Assembly (NCBI GenBank): GCA_030605895.1
Contig: JAUWHL010000174.1
Location: 1-11,279 of the forward strand
DNA length: 11,279 nucleotides
From: Promethearchaeota archaeon
GTDB lineage: Archaea > Asgardarchaeota > Lokiarchaeia > Sigyniarchaeales > SOKP01
Reading direction: 5' to 3'
Below, one piece after another: positions 5,502 through 11,279 of this stretch (positions within the stretch are counted from its first letter, which is position 1; every line of letters starts with the position of its first letter). The position numbers were made by a program, and so were the translations under genes. The notes beneath the pieces were generated by a model. That model searched no databases. It was not told where the DNA came from and worked only from the letters and a program-made list of their open reading frames with translations.

Positions 5502-5849
5502 TTGATTGAAGAATTAGTTCGAGTTCGAGGCATTGGTCCAACGGCAGCTGAAAGGCTAGTAAAGGCAGGTGTAAAGACTATAGAAGAGATTGCAAAATCA
5601 AATCCAGAACAGTTAGCATGGATTAAAGGTATTGGTATGATTTCGGCCGATAATATCATCCAAAACGCCAATGAATTATTAAATTTGGAAAAGGGAATAC
5701 AAAAAGTATTGAATTCAATCAAAGAGAATTTTGCTAAAAGTTGTCCAAAATGTGGTGGAGATATTAGCGAAAGATTAATAATTTTAGGACCAGAAAAGAG
5801 ATTAAGGGCGAATCAGTGTGCAGTATGCAAATTCTATATGCCAATCTAA
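5502..5849 (+). CDS. Helix-hairpin-helix protein with C-terminal zinc ribbon
   Basis: A 115-residue protein. Residues 1-62 hold two helix-hairpin-helix units: V-R-G-I-G-P-T-A-A-E-R-L (8-19) and I-K-G-I-G-M-I-S-A-D-N-I (41-52), joined by a helix that includes T-I-E-E-I-A. G-I-G hairpins contact the DNA backbone without sequence specificity; the pattern resembles the (HhH)2 start of RadA and the tail of UvrC or Rad1/XPF. A charged helix (63-79) leads to a ribbon with C81-P-K-C84 and C106-A-V-C109, a normal four-Cys zinc site. A DNA-binding or repair/recombination accessory role is inferred; it lacks any catalytic domain, so it is not RadA or a nuclease. Start TTG at 5502, the first possible start after a strong TATA box; no Shine-Dalgarno. 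It converges on the exchanger gene with 22 bases between stops. Confidence 0.8.
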   Translation: MIEELVRVRGIGPTAAERLVKAGVKTIEEIAKSNPEQLAWIKGIGMISADNIIQNANELLNLEKGIQKVLNSIKENFAKSCPKCGGDISERLIILGPEKRLRANQCAVCKFYMPI

Positions 5850-5871
5850 AGCAACTTTTCATACATAAAAT

Positions 5872-6837
5872 CTACACTTGGATCCAAAAAGCAAATAGAA
5901 ATACATAAGACAGAAAATAAAGCGATATAAATAAAATTCCTGCTTTTTTATCAATTTTTCGTCTTGCAGCAATTGTTATAAAAACAATTAAACTTACAAC
6001 CAAAGTATAGAGAACTGTAGGTACTGCGAGTGCAGCTGTTACTGCTTGTGGGAATAAAACTTGCCCAATACCTATAGAAAGTGTTGAATCTACTATACAT
6101 GAGCCAACAATGTCTCCAATGGCGATTTGATGATGTTTTAGTCTAAGAGCATTAATATCTACAGCCAATTCCGGAAGCGAGGTACCCACAGCAACGATAA
6201 AGAAGCTAATAATGTATTCATGTATGTTCAGAACACTTGAAATAATTATTACTGATTCAACAATCATATAAGCAGCTAATGTTACACCACCAAATCCTAA
6301 ACCTGCTATAAGGACGTGAAATTTTTTGCTTTTAGGAGATTCGATTTTCTCAATCATTTCTACCCTTTCCATAATACTTTCCTTATTAGCATTGTATATC
6401 AACCAAATATAAATTCCTAAGCTTCCAACCATTAATATTGCGTTTAGCCTTGTAATATATCCTTTCTCAACAATTGTAAAAATAACTATCAACGCTAAGA
6501 TTTCACATGCACCTAAAATAATTATGTCCTTTCTATGAATGTAGATTACTCCAGTAATTAAAGGTAACAATCCAAACACTAAGGTAATTTGTGTCAATCC
6601 TGAACCCACAGAATCACCAACATCAATATCACCATGGCCTAATGAACAAGAAATGATTGAATTAAAAATTTCTGCAATATCTGTTCCGATAGAAACCAAA
6701 GTAATACCAATTATTAATGGAGATATTCCTAAAGCTGCAGCTAAAATAGCAGAGTGTTTAACCGCATGTATGCTAGCGAATATAATAAGAGCTATTCCAG
6801 CTATGAGGATAAATATTGCTATTAATAGTTGACTCAT
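5872..6837 (-). CDS. CaCA-family cation/Ca2+ exchanger (Na+/Ca2+ exchanger-like) with atypical alpha-1 repeat
   Basis: A 321-residue membrane protein with two inverted halves of about five helices joined by a charged loop (150-173), the size and layout of archaeal NCX proteins, which swap cytosolic Ca2+ for Na+ or H+. Alpha-2 is normal: G-T-S-L-P-E (218-223) then G-D-I-V-G-S-C-I-V-D (241-250). Alpha-1 is altered: G-T-D-I-A-E (51-56) replaces GTSLPE and G-D-S-V-G-S-G-L-T-Q (74-83) replaces the usual GNxxGSNxxN. By alignment to Methanocaldococcus NCX (ligands T50, S51, E54, S77, N81, T209, S210, E213, S236, D240, from memory), both Glu and the second-half Asp are kept, but S51 becomes Asp and N81 becomes Gln. 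Ion choice may differ. The start ATG has no Shine-Dalgarno. The divergent neighbour is an RHH regulator, a plausible controller. Confidence 0.9.
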   Translation of the reverse strand: MSQLLIAIFILIAGIALIIFASIHAVKHSAILAAALGISPLIIGITLVSIGTDIAEIFNSIISCSLGHGDIDVGDSVGSGLTQITLVFGLLPLITGVIYIHRKDIIILGACEILALIVIFTIVEKGYITRLNAILMVGSLGIYIWLIYNANKESIMERVEMIEKIESPKSKKFHVLIAGLGFGGVTLAAYMIVESVIIISSVLNIHEYIISFFIVAVGTSLPELAVDINALRLKHHQIAIGDIVGSCIVDSTLSIGIGQVLFPQAVTAALAVPTVLYTLVVSLIVFITIAARRKIDKKAGILFISLYFLSYVFLFAFWIQV

Positions 6838-7014
6838 TTTTTAATTAGGGATTTTTAGTTTTGTATTTTTTTTCTTATTAAAAAAACTATTGAAAGAATT
6901 GAGGAAATGAAAACTCTTAAAAATCATAACATGAAAGTAAATTTGATTGATCGTATATGATTTGCTGTTATCTTTTCTTCCATTTTTTATAGATATTTAC
7001 TAGTTTATAAAATT

Positions 7015-7051
7015 ATCCAATTTCTATCCTAAAGAATCCATAAAGAATCCA
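7015..7051 (+). promoter_or_regulatory. Helically phased ATCC array upstream of the RHH gene (putative operator)
   Basis: ATCC occurs at 7015-7018, 7026-7029, 7036-7039 and 7047-7050, with spacings of 11, 10 and 11 bases, one DNA turn each. The last two belong to an exact direct repeat of AAAGAATCCA (7031-7040 and 7042-7051). The array ends about 15 bases before a TATA-like box and about 45 bases before the ATG of the RHH protein. Ribbon-helix-helix dimers bind side by side to short repeats on one face of DNA, so autoregulation is a fair inference. The same 10-mer recurs on the minus strand at 9035-9044. Confidence 0.5.
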
Positions 7052-7065
7052 AAAAAATAGAAAAC

Positions 7066-7074
7066 TTATTATAG
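7066..7074 (+). promoter_or_regulatory. TATA-like box of the RHH gene
   Basis: TTATTATAG is centred 27 bases before the ATG at 7097. No ribosome site precedes the ATG, so the transcript is probably leaderless. Confidence 0.45.
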
Positions 7075-7096
7075 AAAATTGTTAAAAAATATACTA

Positions 7097-7252
7097 ATGG
7101 ACAATGAAAAACATGAATTTCACATTTCATTAGAGAAAGATTTATTCGATAAATTAGAGTCTATTAAGACCTATCACGGAATAAAAAATATCACCGAGAT
7201 TATCAGATTTTTAATAACAAAAGAGGATAGAGAAATAAAGAAAGCTGAATGA
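7097..7252 (+). CDS. Ribbon-helix-helix (CopG/Arc/MetJ-type) transcriptional regulator, 51 residues
   Basis: A 51-residue frame with a complete RHH layout. Strand E-F-H-I-S-L (7-12) has alternating residues for the antiparallel DNA-reading ribbon; helix A is E-K-D-L-F-D-K-L-E-S-I-K-T (13-25); a turn Y-H-G-I-K-N (26-31) leads to helix B, I-T-E-I-I-R-F-L-I-T-K (32-42), followed by a charged tail D-R-E-I-K-K-A-E. The pattern 'I-S-L-x-x-x-L-x-x-x-L ... G-x-x-N-x-T-E-I-I-R' is typical of CopG-like proteins, which act as dimers and repress, often autoregulating. It is short but complete for the family. No toxin gene follows (the next gene converges), so a toxin-antitoxin role is not supported. It lies divergent from the Ca2+ exchanger, 259 bases apart, with a phased repeat array in between. 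Confidence 0.8.
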   Translation: MDNEKHEFHISLEKDLFDKLESIKTYHGIKNITEIIRFLITKEDREIKKAE

Positions 7253-7272
7253 ATTCAGAAAATATTTAAAAC

Positions 7273-8040
7273 TCAAACTTTTATATTAAGCTTTATGATC
7301 TTAAGTAACTGTGTGAAAATCTCACCAGCACTACCTTTTAAAAATACATCTGCTAGATCATCCATAATTGTATTTTCTCTATTTATAAAAATAAGCTTAG
7401 CGCCATATTGTTTAGCAATTGATGGCATAAAATTGGCTGGTGAAACTAAGAGAGAGCTTCCTACAACAATTAAGCAATCTGCATTAGTACACTCATTCAT
7501 CGCTCCTTCTAAAACCCCGTGAGGAAGAGATTCACCAAATAAGATTACTTTAGGTTTAATGTAACCAGAGCACTCACAAACAGGATATTCCACATTTTTC
7601 GTATCTATTTCATCGTATTTGAATTCCATATTACATTTGATACAATGAAGTTTTCCATATTCTCCATGCAATTGGTAAATTTTAGCACCGTTTTTTCCAC
7701 TTCCTGCTTTTTGATGCAACATATCAATGTTTTGCGTAATCACAGCTTTTACTTTGCCCATCCTTTCTAATTCAGCGATAGTTAAATGTGATTGATTAGG
7801 TTCTGCTGTGCCAACAAGATCTTCTACTTCTTTATGCATCTTCCAAAAAAGAGAAGGATCCTGTAAAAAATACTGATAACTAGCATAAATATTTGGATCG
7901 TAACGTTCCCATAAACCACCAGGACTACGAAAATCATCAATTCCAGATTCTGTAGAAATACCAGCACCAGAAAATACCACAATATAATTAGAATTTTTGA
8001 TTATAAGAGCCGCTTCAAATAACTTATCTTCATCAATCAT
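7273..8040 (-). CDS. Sir2-family NAD+-dependent protein deacylase (sirtuin)
   Basis: A 255-residue, full-length sirtuin. In order: Rossmann start G-A-G-I-S-T-E-S-G-I-D-D-F-R-S (25-39), G-G-L-W (41-44), T-Q-N-I-D-M-L-H (102-109), catalytic His in L-H-G (H125), zinc Cys at 133, 136, 155 and 157, then G-S-S-L-L-V-S-P-A (194-202) and I-N-R-E (219-222) near the NAD ribose. It removes acyl groups from lysine, producing nicotinamide and O-acyl-ADP-ribose; in archaea targets include chromatin proteins such as Alba. The usual GIPDFRS has Asp in place of Pro. The Y-x-x-R pair of desuccinylases is not seen in the 60-80 region, so short-acyl deacetylation is likelier. ATG start without Shine-Dalgarno. 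It follows the TIM-barrel gene by 70 bases on the same strand with no T-tract between, so co-transcription is possible. Confidence 0.95.
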   Translation of the reverse strand: MIDEDKLFEAALIIKNSNYIVVFSGAGISTESGIDDFRSPGGLWERYDPNIYASYQYFLQDPSLFWKMHKEVEDLVGTAEPNQSHLTIAELERMGKVKAVITQNIDMLHQKAGSGKNGAKIYQLHGEYGKLHCIKCNMEFKYDEIDTKNVEYPVCECSGYIKPKVILFGESLPHGVLEGAMNECTNADCLIVVGSSLLVSPANFMPSIAKQYGAKLIFINRENTIMDDLADVFLKGSAGEIFTQLLKIIKLNIKV

Positions 8041-8110
8041 TTCTTTTATATTGATTTTTTATTTGAATAATTGATGATTTGCTTATTAATTTTGCATACA
8101 ATTATTAACT

Positions 8111-8995
8111 TCATTTTTTAGTAAAATCGATTAAATTATCTTGAAATCCAAGATTTTTCAGAAGACTTTCGGCTTCTATTATAATGTCATTTACTAATTC
8201 CTCTACAGAAATAATTTTATTAATTGGTCCAGCAGCTAAGGAAAAGGGTGAAGCTTTAGGTTGATCTGATTCAAAATGACAAATTTTTTTAATTAACTCT
8301 GGATCAAAACAATCTGCATCAATTATATTTTGTTTCCAATTATCAGCGATAGGACTTTCTTTAGTTGCTAAGAAGGCAGTACATAAATGAACTGCTTGTG
8401 CCCCAGCGATTAATGCCATCAGCATACCTTTTCCACTACTAATTCCTCCTGAAGCTATTATTGGAGTTTTCAATAATCTCTCAGCGTTTACCATATTAAT
8501 AAGAAAAGTGTTTTGTTTCGGATTTTTGAGCCCTCCACCTTCAAGTCCAGTTAAAATTAGTGCATCAGGACCTAATTTTTCTCCAAATATCGCATGTTTC
8601 ATAGTAGTAACTTTGTGAATCCAGTTCATTCCATAATCCTTTATCTTTTTTCCAAAATCTTCACACCTAGGTCCAGCAGTGATTATTGTTTTGACTCTTT
8701 CTTCTTCAGCAATTTTTAATTTTTGAAGAAACATTTCACTTAGATCTTTTTGAAATCCTATTGGTGTAAAGGGAGAAAAATTTACAGCAAATGCATTATT
8801 TGTATTATTTTTGATTTCTAAGAGAGCATTCCGAAATTTCTCCTCTCGCTTAAAATAGGAACCTGTTAGAACACCACATCCACCAGTTTTACTTATTGCG
8901 GTAACTAATTTTGTATTATCTAATTTAGCAAATGCACCTGATAAAATTGGATATTTGCAGCCAATCAATTCAGTTATGGTTGTTTTCCATTTCAT
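8111..8995 (-). CDS. Nitronate monooxygenase-like (2-nitropropane dioxygenase/IMPDH-type) FMN TIM-barrel oxidoreductase
   Basis: A 294-residue TIM barrel counted from the ATG at 8995. Family marks: T-E-L-I-G-C-K-Y-P-I-L-S-G (8-20); G-G-C-G-V-L-T-G (38-45); A-V-N-F (70-73); D-A-L-I-L-T-G-L-E-G-G-G-L-K (144-157); I-I-A-S-G-G-I-S (179-186) for phosphate of FMN; A-Q-A-V-H-L-C-T-A-F-L-A-T-K-E-S (199-214). In true nitronate monooxygenases and FabK the E-x-G-G-H segment provides a catalytic His; here it is G-G-G-L-K, so the His is missing and the reaction is unlikely to be standard nitronate oxidation. FMN binding is likely; the substrate is unknown. The start may be GTG at 9004 instead; GTGAT at that point would then be coding rather than a ribosome site four bases before the ATG, which is why the ATG is preferred. 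It heads a possible two-gene unit with the sirtuin. Confidence 0.85.
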   Translation of the reverse strand: MKWKTTITELIGCKYPILSGAFAKLDNTKLVTAISKTGGCGVLTGSYFKREEKFRNALLEIKNNTNNAFAVNFSPFTPIGFQKDLSEMFLQKLKIAEEERVKTIITAGPRCEDFGKKIKDYGMNWIHKVTTMKHAIFGEKLGPDALILTGLEGGGLKNPKQNTFLINMVNAERLLKTPIIASGGISSGKGMLMALIAGAQAVHLCTAFLATKESPIADNWKQNIIDADCFDPELIKKICHFESDQPKASPFSLAAGPINKIISVEELVNDIIIEAESLLKNLGFQDNLIDFTKK

Positions 8996-9023
8996 TTCAA
9001 TCACAAAATAATTTTAAAACTTG

Positions 9024-9044
9024 AAATTTAAGTTTGGATTCTTT
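9024..9044 (-). promoter_or_regulatory. Promoter of the TIM-barrel gene with a copy of the AAAGAATCCA element
   Basis: On the minus strand a TATA-like TTAAATTT (9024-9031) lies about 25-35 bases before the starts at 9004/8995. Directly upstream of it is AAAGAATCCA (9035-9044), identical to the tandem repeat before the RHH gene; the match extends to AAAGAATCCAAA. It may be a site for the same regulator. Confidence 0.4.
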
Positions 9045-9070
9045 TTTATTTTAAAGATATTTTGTTAGAA

Positions 9071-9096
9071 TTATTAAGTTTTCTGAAAACTAATAA
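9071..9096. repeat. Inverted repeat between the PIG-L and TIM-barrel genes
   Basis: AGTTTTC-T-GAAAACT (9077-9091) is a perfect inverted repeat; allowing one bulged A, it extends to TTATTA...TAATAA on either side (9071-9096). It lies after the minus-strand PIG-L gene and before the TIM-barrel promoter. No T-tract follows on the minus strand, so it is not a classic terminator; an operator or transcript-end hairpin is possible. Confidence 0.4.
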
Positions 9097-9144
9097 GTAG
9101 ATGTTAAATCTGAAAAACGTATAAATATTAGATTAACCACATTA

Positions 9145-9807
9145 CTAAAAATTATAAAATTTACCCTTATCTTTTAGATAATAAAATCCAAATCTTTCTG
9201 TTCGCCTTTCTTTCATAGCTTCGGTTTGCCATTTCATATCTTTCGTATAGAATTGAGATTTATGTAATTTCAAAGCTTGATAAACCTTAAATCTTAAATT
9301 TCTGATTCTATTTTTTATTAAATGTTCTCCCCGAGCTTTTAAAGGAGCATGGAGATAATAGATATAAAAGTTAAGATTACTCATATTAAGTTCTTGTGCA
9401 ACCTTAACGGCAATATCATGAGTAGCTTGATGATCTGGATGATCATTATTATTGCTTGGAATTACAAACAAATCTGCATTTCTCACAATATCTTTGATTT
9501 TTTCAACAGCATTATCAATATGATCTTGTAACTCTTGATCATAAAAATTTAAAAAGTGTCTATTTTCTTTTTTCACCCCTAAGAATTCACCCGCAGCATC
9601 TGCTTCAGCTAATCGAATTTTAGCAAGTTGATCTTCTGAAATTTTGGTTGCCTCACAATCATCAAGAGTATTCTCTTCTCTTGCCTTTCGATATCCAGCT
9701 CGACCATCTGTAAACCATATAATATGAACTTCGTGATCTTCATTGAGCCATTTCATAATCGACCCACCTGCACTATAACTTTCATCATCAGGATGAGGTG
9801 CAAACAC
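9145..9807 (-). CDS. PIG-L/LmbE-family zinc N-acetylglucosamine deacetylase (N-terminus apparently frameshifted)
   Basis: A 220-residue protein counted from a GTG at 9807. It opens straight into A-P-H-P-D-D-E (3-9), with zinc ligands H5 and D8 and general base D7; a second motif D-H-P-D-H (122-126) supplies the third ligand, H126. A T-D-G (33-35) and the R-x-x-E-A region (65-69) are also typical. Members remove acetyl from GlcNAc on inositol lipids, mycothiol or bacillithiol precursors, or chitobiose. The first strand that should precede APHPDDE lies just upstream in frame (F-K-I-V-V) but the only start codon there is out of frame: removing one A from AAAA (9823-9826) would make GTG at 9829 read M-K-D-F-K-I-V-V-F-A-P-H-P-D-D-E. 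Either a single-base indel or the short GTG start; the enzyme is otherwise intact. Divergent from the FAD gene. Confidence 0.85.
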   Translation of the reverse strand: MFAPHPDDESYSAGGSIMKWLNEDHEVHIIWFTDGRAGYRKAREENTLDDCEATKISEDQLAKIRLAEADAAGEFLGVKKENRHFLNFYDQELQDHIDNAVEKIKDIVRNADLFVIPSNNNDHPDHQATHDIAVKVAQELNMSNLNFYIYYLHAPLKARGEHLIKNRIRNLRFKVYQALKLHKSQFYTKDMKWQTEAMKERRTERFGFYYLKDKGKFYNF

Positions 9808-9957
9808 TACAATTTTAAAGTCTTTTCACCAATTTTTTTGAAATAATATTTATGTATTAGATTAGTATGTCTGAATAATTTCTGATTACATTAAAAATAT
9901 ATATTTTTTTAAAAGCTTAATAAAAGGTTGGGAAAATTAATTAAGAATTACTTGAAC

Positions 9958-9968
9958 TTTAAATTAAT
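9958..9968 (+). promoter_or_regulatory. TATA-like box of the FAD oxidoreductase gene
   Basis: TTTAAATTAAT is centred about 30 bases before the ATG at 9994, consistent with a short-leader or leaderless message. Only a weak purine stretch (AAAGAG) separates it from the start. Confidence 0.4.
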
Positions 9969-9993
9969 CTACAAAAAAAAGAGAAAATAAAGT

Positions 9994-11279
9994 ATGGTCG
10001 AAAATTGTGAAATTCTTATAGTAGGAGCTGGAACTGCCGGTTCTTATTTGGGTTGGCTCTTTGCTAAAAAGGGATTTTCAGTAGTTATTATAGAAAAAGA
10101 TATAAGAAAAGAAGTAGGGAAAAGATTAGATGTAATTCATTTTGAAACAGATAGGATTGAAAAAGCAGGAATTCCCCCATTTAAGGTGGGAGAACCTGAT
10201 TGTATCGAAATTCGAGATCAATCTGTCATCGTAACACCTGATTTTACAACAGAAATTAAAATTCGAGCTCTTCAAACAATTGTGCGTTTAACCCCATTTT
10301 TAAATCGAATGTATAATGTTCTGGAATCAGTTGGAGCAAAATTAGAATTTTCCTGTGAGTTTAAGGAGTTAATTTATAAAGATAATAATCTAGTTGGTTT
10401 AAAGGCTAAAAAAAATGGTTTAGATATTGAATATCAAGTAAAACTTATCGTAGATGCTTCTGGTAAGGCTGCAGTCGTTAGAACATCATTACCAGAAGAT
10501 TATGGTGTAGAAACTTTTGAATTAGGTCCCAATGATGTCATGTATGTTCTTTTACAATATATTAAATGGAAGAATCCAGAAGAACCTCATCCAGCAACAG
10601 ATACAGGATATAATTGGTGGTTATTATGGTTTGGTCCATCCTATGATCCTAACGGAGCAATTTTAGGAGTTGGGCAACCAGGATCATTTGAGAATGCCCG
10701 TTTAGCCCGTGAAAATTTCCTAAAAAGAGCAAATCTACCACCTTATGAAATAATTAAAAAAGAACAAGGTAGTACGCCTTATAGAAGACCACCATATTCT
10801 TTAGTTGCAGACAGGTTTTTATGTATAGGGGATGCAGCAGCATTGACTTATCCTTTTTCTGGTCATGGTGTTACTGCCACTTGGATGTTATGTATGATTG
10901 CTTCTAATGTTATAGAAAAAGTTTTAAGAGCTGGAAAAAATTTGAGTAGAGAAATTCTTTGGGATATAAATGTTGAATATTTCAGAGATCAAGGAGCAAA
11001 ATTCGCTGGGCTTTTTACTCAGTTGTCTGGAGTTCTAAATTTTAATGAAAAGGAGTGGAACTATTTTTTAAAAAAGGGTTTGATTTACCAAACTGGTGAA
11101 GGAGATGATATCCCTGAGCCAAATAAAGAATACGAGGAAGATATGAGCTTAGGAGACATGCTAAAATTCTTATTTAAAATAATAGGGGGTTTATTTCGGA
11201 GAAAATTATCTTTTAAACACATGAAGAGATTATTACAAGCAAATGGACTTGCGGGACAAATTAAAAAACACTATGAAAA
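9994..11279 (+). CDS. Geranylgeranyl reductase-family FAD-dependent oxidoreductase (3' end outside window)
   Basis: At least 428 residues, open to the last base. The N-terminus is a Rossmann FAD site, I-V-G-A-G-T-A-G (9-16), with E34 at the end of strand 2 for the ribose. D-A-S-G-K (154-158) and I-G-D-A-A-A...P-F-S-G-H-G-V-T-A-T (278-296) are the DxSG and GDAA/PxxGxG motifs of the GGR/PHBH-like group. A W-W-L-L-W-F-G-P segment (about 208-215) sits where GGRs have the substrate-side YxWxFP motif. Archaeal GGR saturates the isoprenoid chains of membrane ether lipids; this copy departs from the canonical motif, so it may instead be a GGR-like reductase or halogenase-like monooxygenase with another prenyl or polyketide substrate. 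The C-terminal region from about 360 is charged with a basic stretch F-R-R-K-L-S-F-K-H. ATG start; divergent from the PIG-L gene with about 185 bases between. Confidence 0.85.
   Translation, partial: MVENCEILIVGAGTAGSYLGWLFAKKGFSVVIIEKDIRKEVGKRLDVIHFETDRIEKAGIPPFKVGEPDCIEIRDQSVIVTPDFTTEIKIRALQTIVRLTPFLNRMYNVLESVGAKLEFSCEFKELIYKDNNLVGLKAKKNGLDIEYQVKLIVDASGKAAVVRTSLPEDYGVETFELGPNDVMYVLLQYIKWKNPEEPHPATDTGYNWWLLWFGPSYDPNGAILGVGQPGSFENARLARENFLKRANLPPYEIIKKEQGSTPYRRPPYSLVADRFLCIGDAAALTYPFSGHGVTATWMLCMIASNVIEKVLRAGKNLSREILWDINVEYFRDQGAKFAGLFTQLSGVLNFNEKEWNYFLKKGLIYQTGEGDDIPEPNKEYEEDMSLGDMLKFLFKIIGGLFRRKLSFKHMKRLLQANGLAGQIKKHYE

Noticed and set aside
5486..5722. 78-codon open frame on the minus strand
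   Set aside because: Antisense to the HhH protein, whose domain motifs make the plus strand the coding one.
6907..6960. 17-codon ATG frame in the exchanger/RHH intergenic region
   Set aside because: Too short, no motif, no promoter or ribosome site; chance frame.
7015..7051. CRISPR-like or plasmid-iteron repeat array
   Set aside because: Units are only about 10-11 bases without spacers, and no replication initiator is nearby; an operator is the simpler reading.
7097..7252. RHH protein as antitoxin of a toxin-antitoxin pair
   Set aside because: No small co-directional partner follows; the next gene is a convergent sirtuin.
7295..7522. 75-codon open frame on the plus strand
   Set aside because: Antisense shadow within the sirtuin gene.
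9349..9531. 60-codon open frame on the plus strand
   Set aside because: Antisense shadow within the PIG-L gene.

Overview
The window is AT-rich, gene-dense DNA, most likely from an archaeon of the Asgard group (Lokiarchaeia/Promethearchaeota-like). Four things point there: TATA-like boxes about 25-30 bases upstream of starts with little or no Shine-Dalgarno sequence; TTG and GTG starts; a Ras-like G-domain protein with ruined nucleotide motifs together with stand-alone seven-helix membrane proteins and a C2-like small protein; and a helix-hairpin-helix/zinc-ribbon protein. No rRNA, tRNA, CRISPR array, transposase or integrase was seen. The taxon is inferred from gene content, not from a marker gene.

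Left part (1-3365): the 3' end of an acyl-CoA:6-aminopenicillanic acid acyltransferase-like gene (+); a small C2-like protein (-); a 7TM protein (+); an EamA/DMT-type transporter (-) that converges on the 7TM gene through a hairpin/T-tract terminator; and, divergent from the transporter, a degenerate small-GTPase-like protein (+).

Middle (3366-5849): a gene-poor stretch with one 30-residue CxxC micro-protein, a perfect 20-bp palindrome, then two tandem paralogous 7TM proteins that both end in the motif GVGRQLE, and a small HhH plus zinc-ribbon protein. With the gene at 945-1703 this makes three stand-alone 7TM proteins within about 4.5 kb, close to a Ras-fold pseudo-GTPase.

Right part (5872-11279): a CaCA-type cation/Ca2+ exchanger (-) with an atypical first ion-binding repeat. 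Divergent from it is a 51-residue ribbon-helix-helix regulator (+) whose upstream region carries helically phased ATCC elements, including two copies of a 10-mer. A minus-strand series follows: a Sir2 sirtuin, a nitronate-monooxygenase-like TIM barrel (same 10-mer upstream) and a PIG-L/LmbE deacetylase whose N-terminus looks frameshifted. Divergent from PIG-L, a geranylgeranyl-reductase-family FAD protein runs off the window.

Working together: the clearest functional groupings are inferences. The 7TM proteins and the pseudo-GTPase may belong to membrane sensing or signalling. The RHH protein probably autoregulates and may control the exchanger and the TIM-barrel oxidoreductase. PIG-L and the geranylgeranyl-reductase-like enzyme could both act on membrane (glyco)lipids. 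Intergenic stretches not listed separately (for example 736-944, 6838-7014, 9847-9957) hold only AT-rich sequence with promoter-like elements as far as can be seen.
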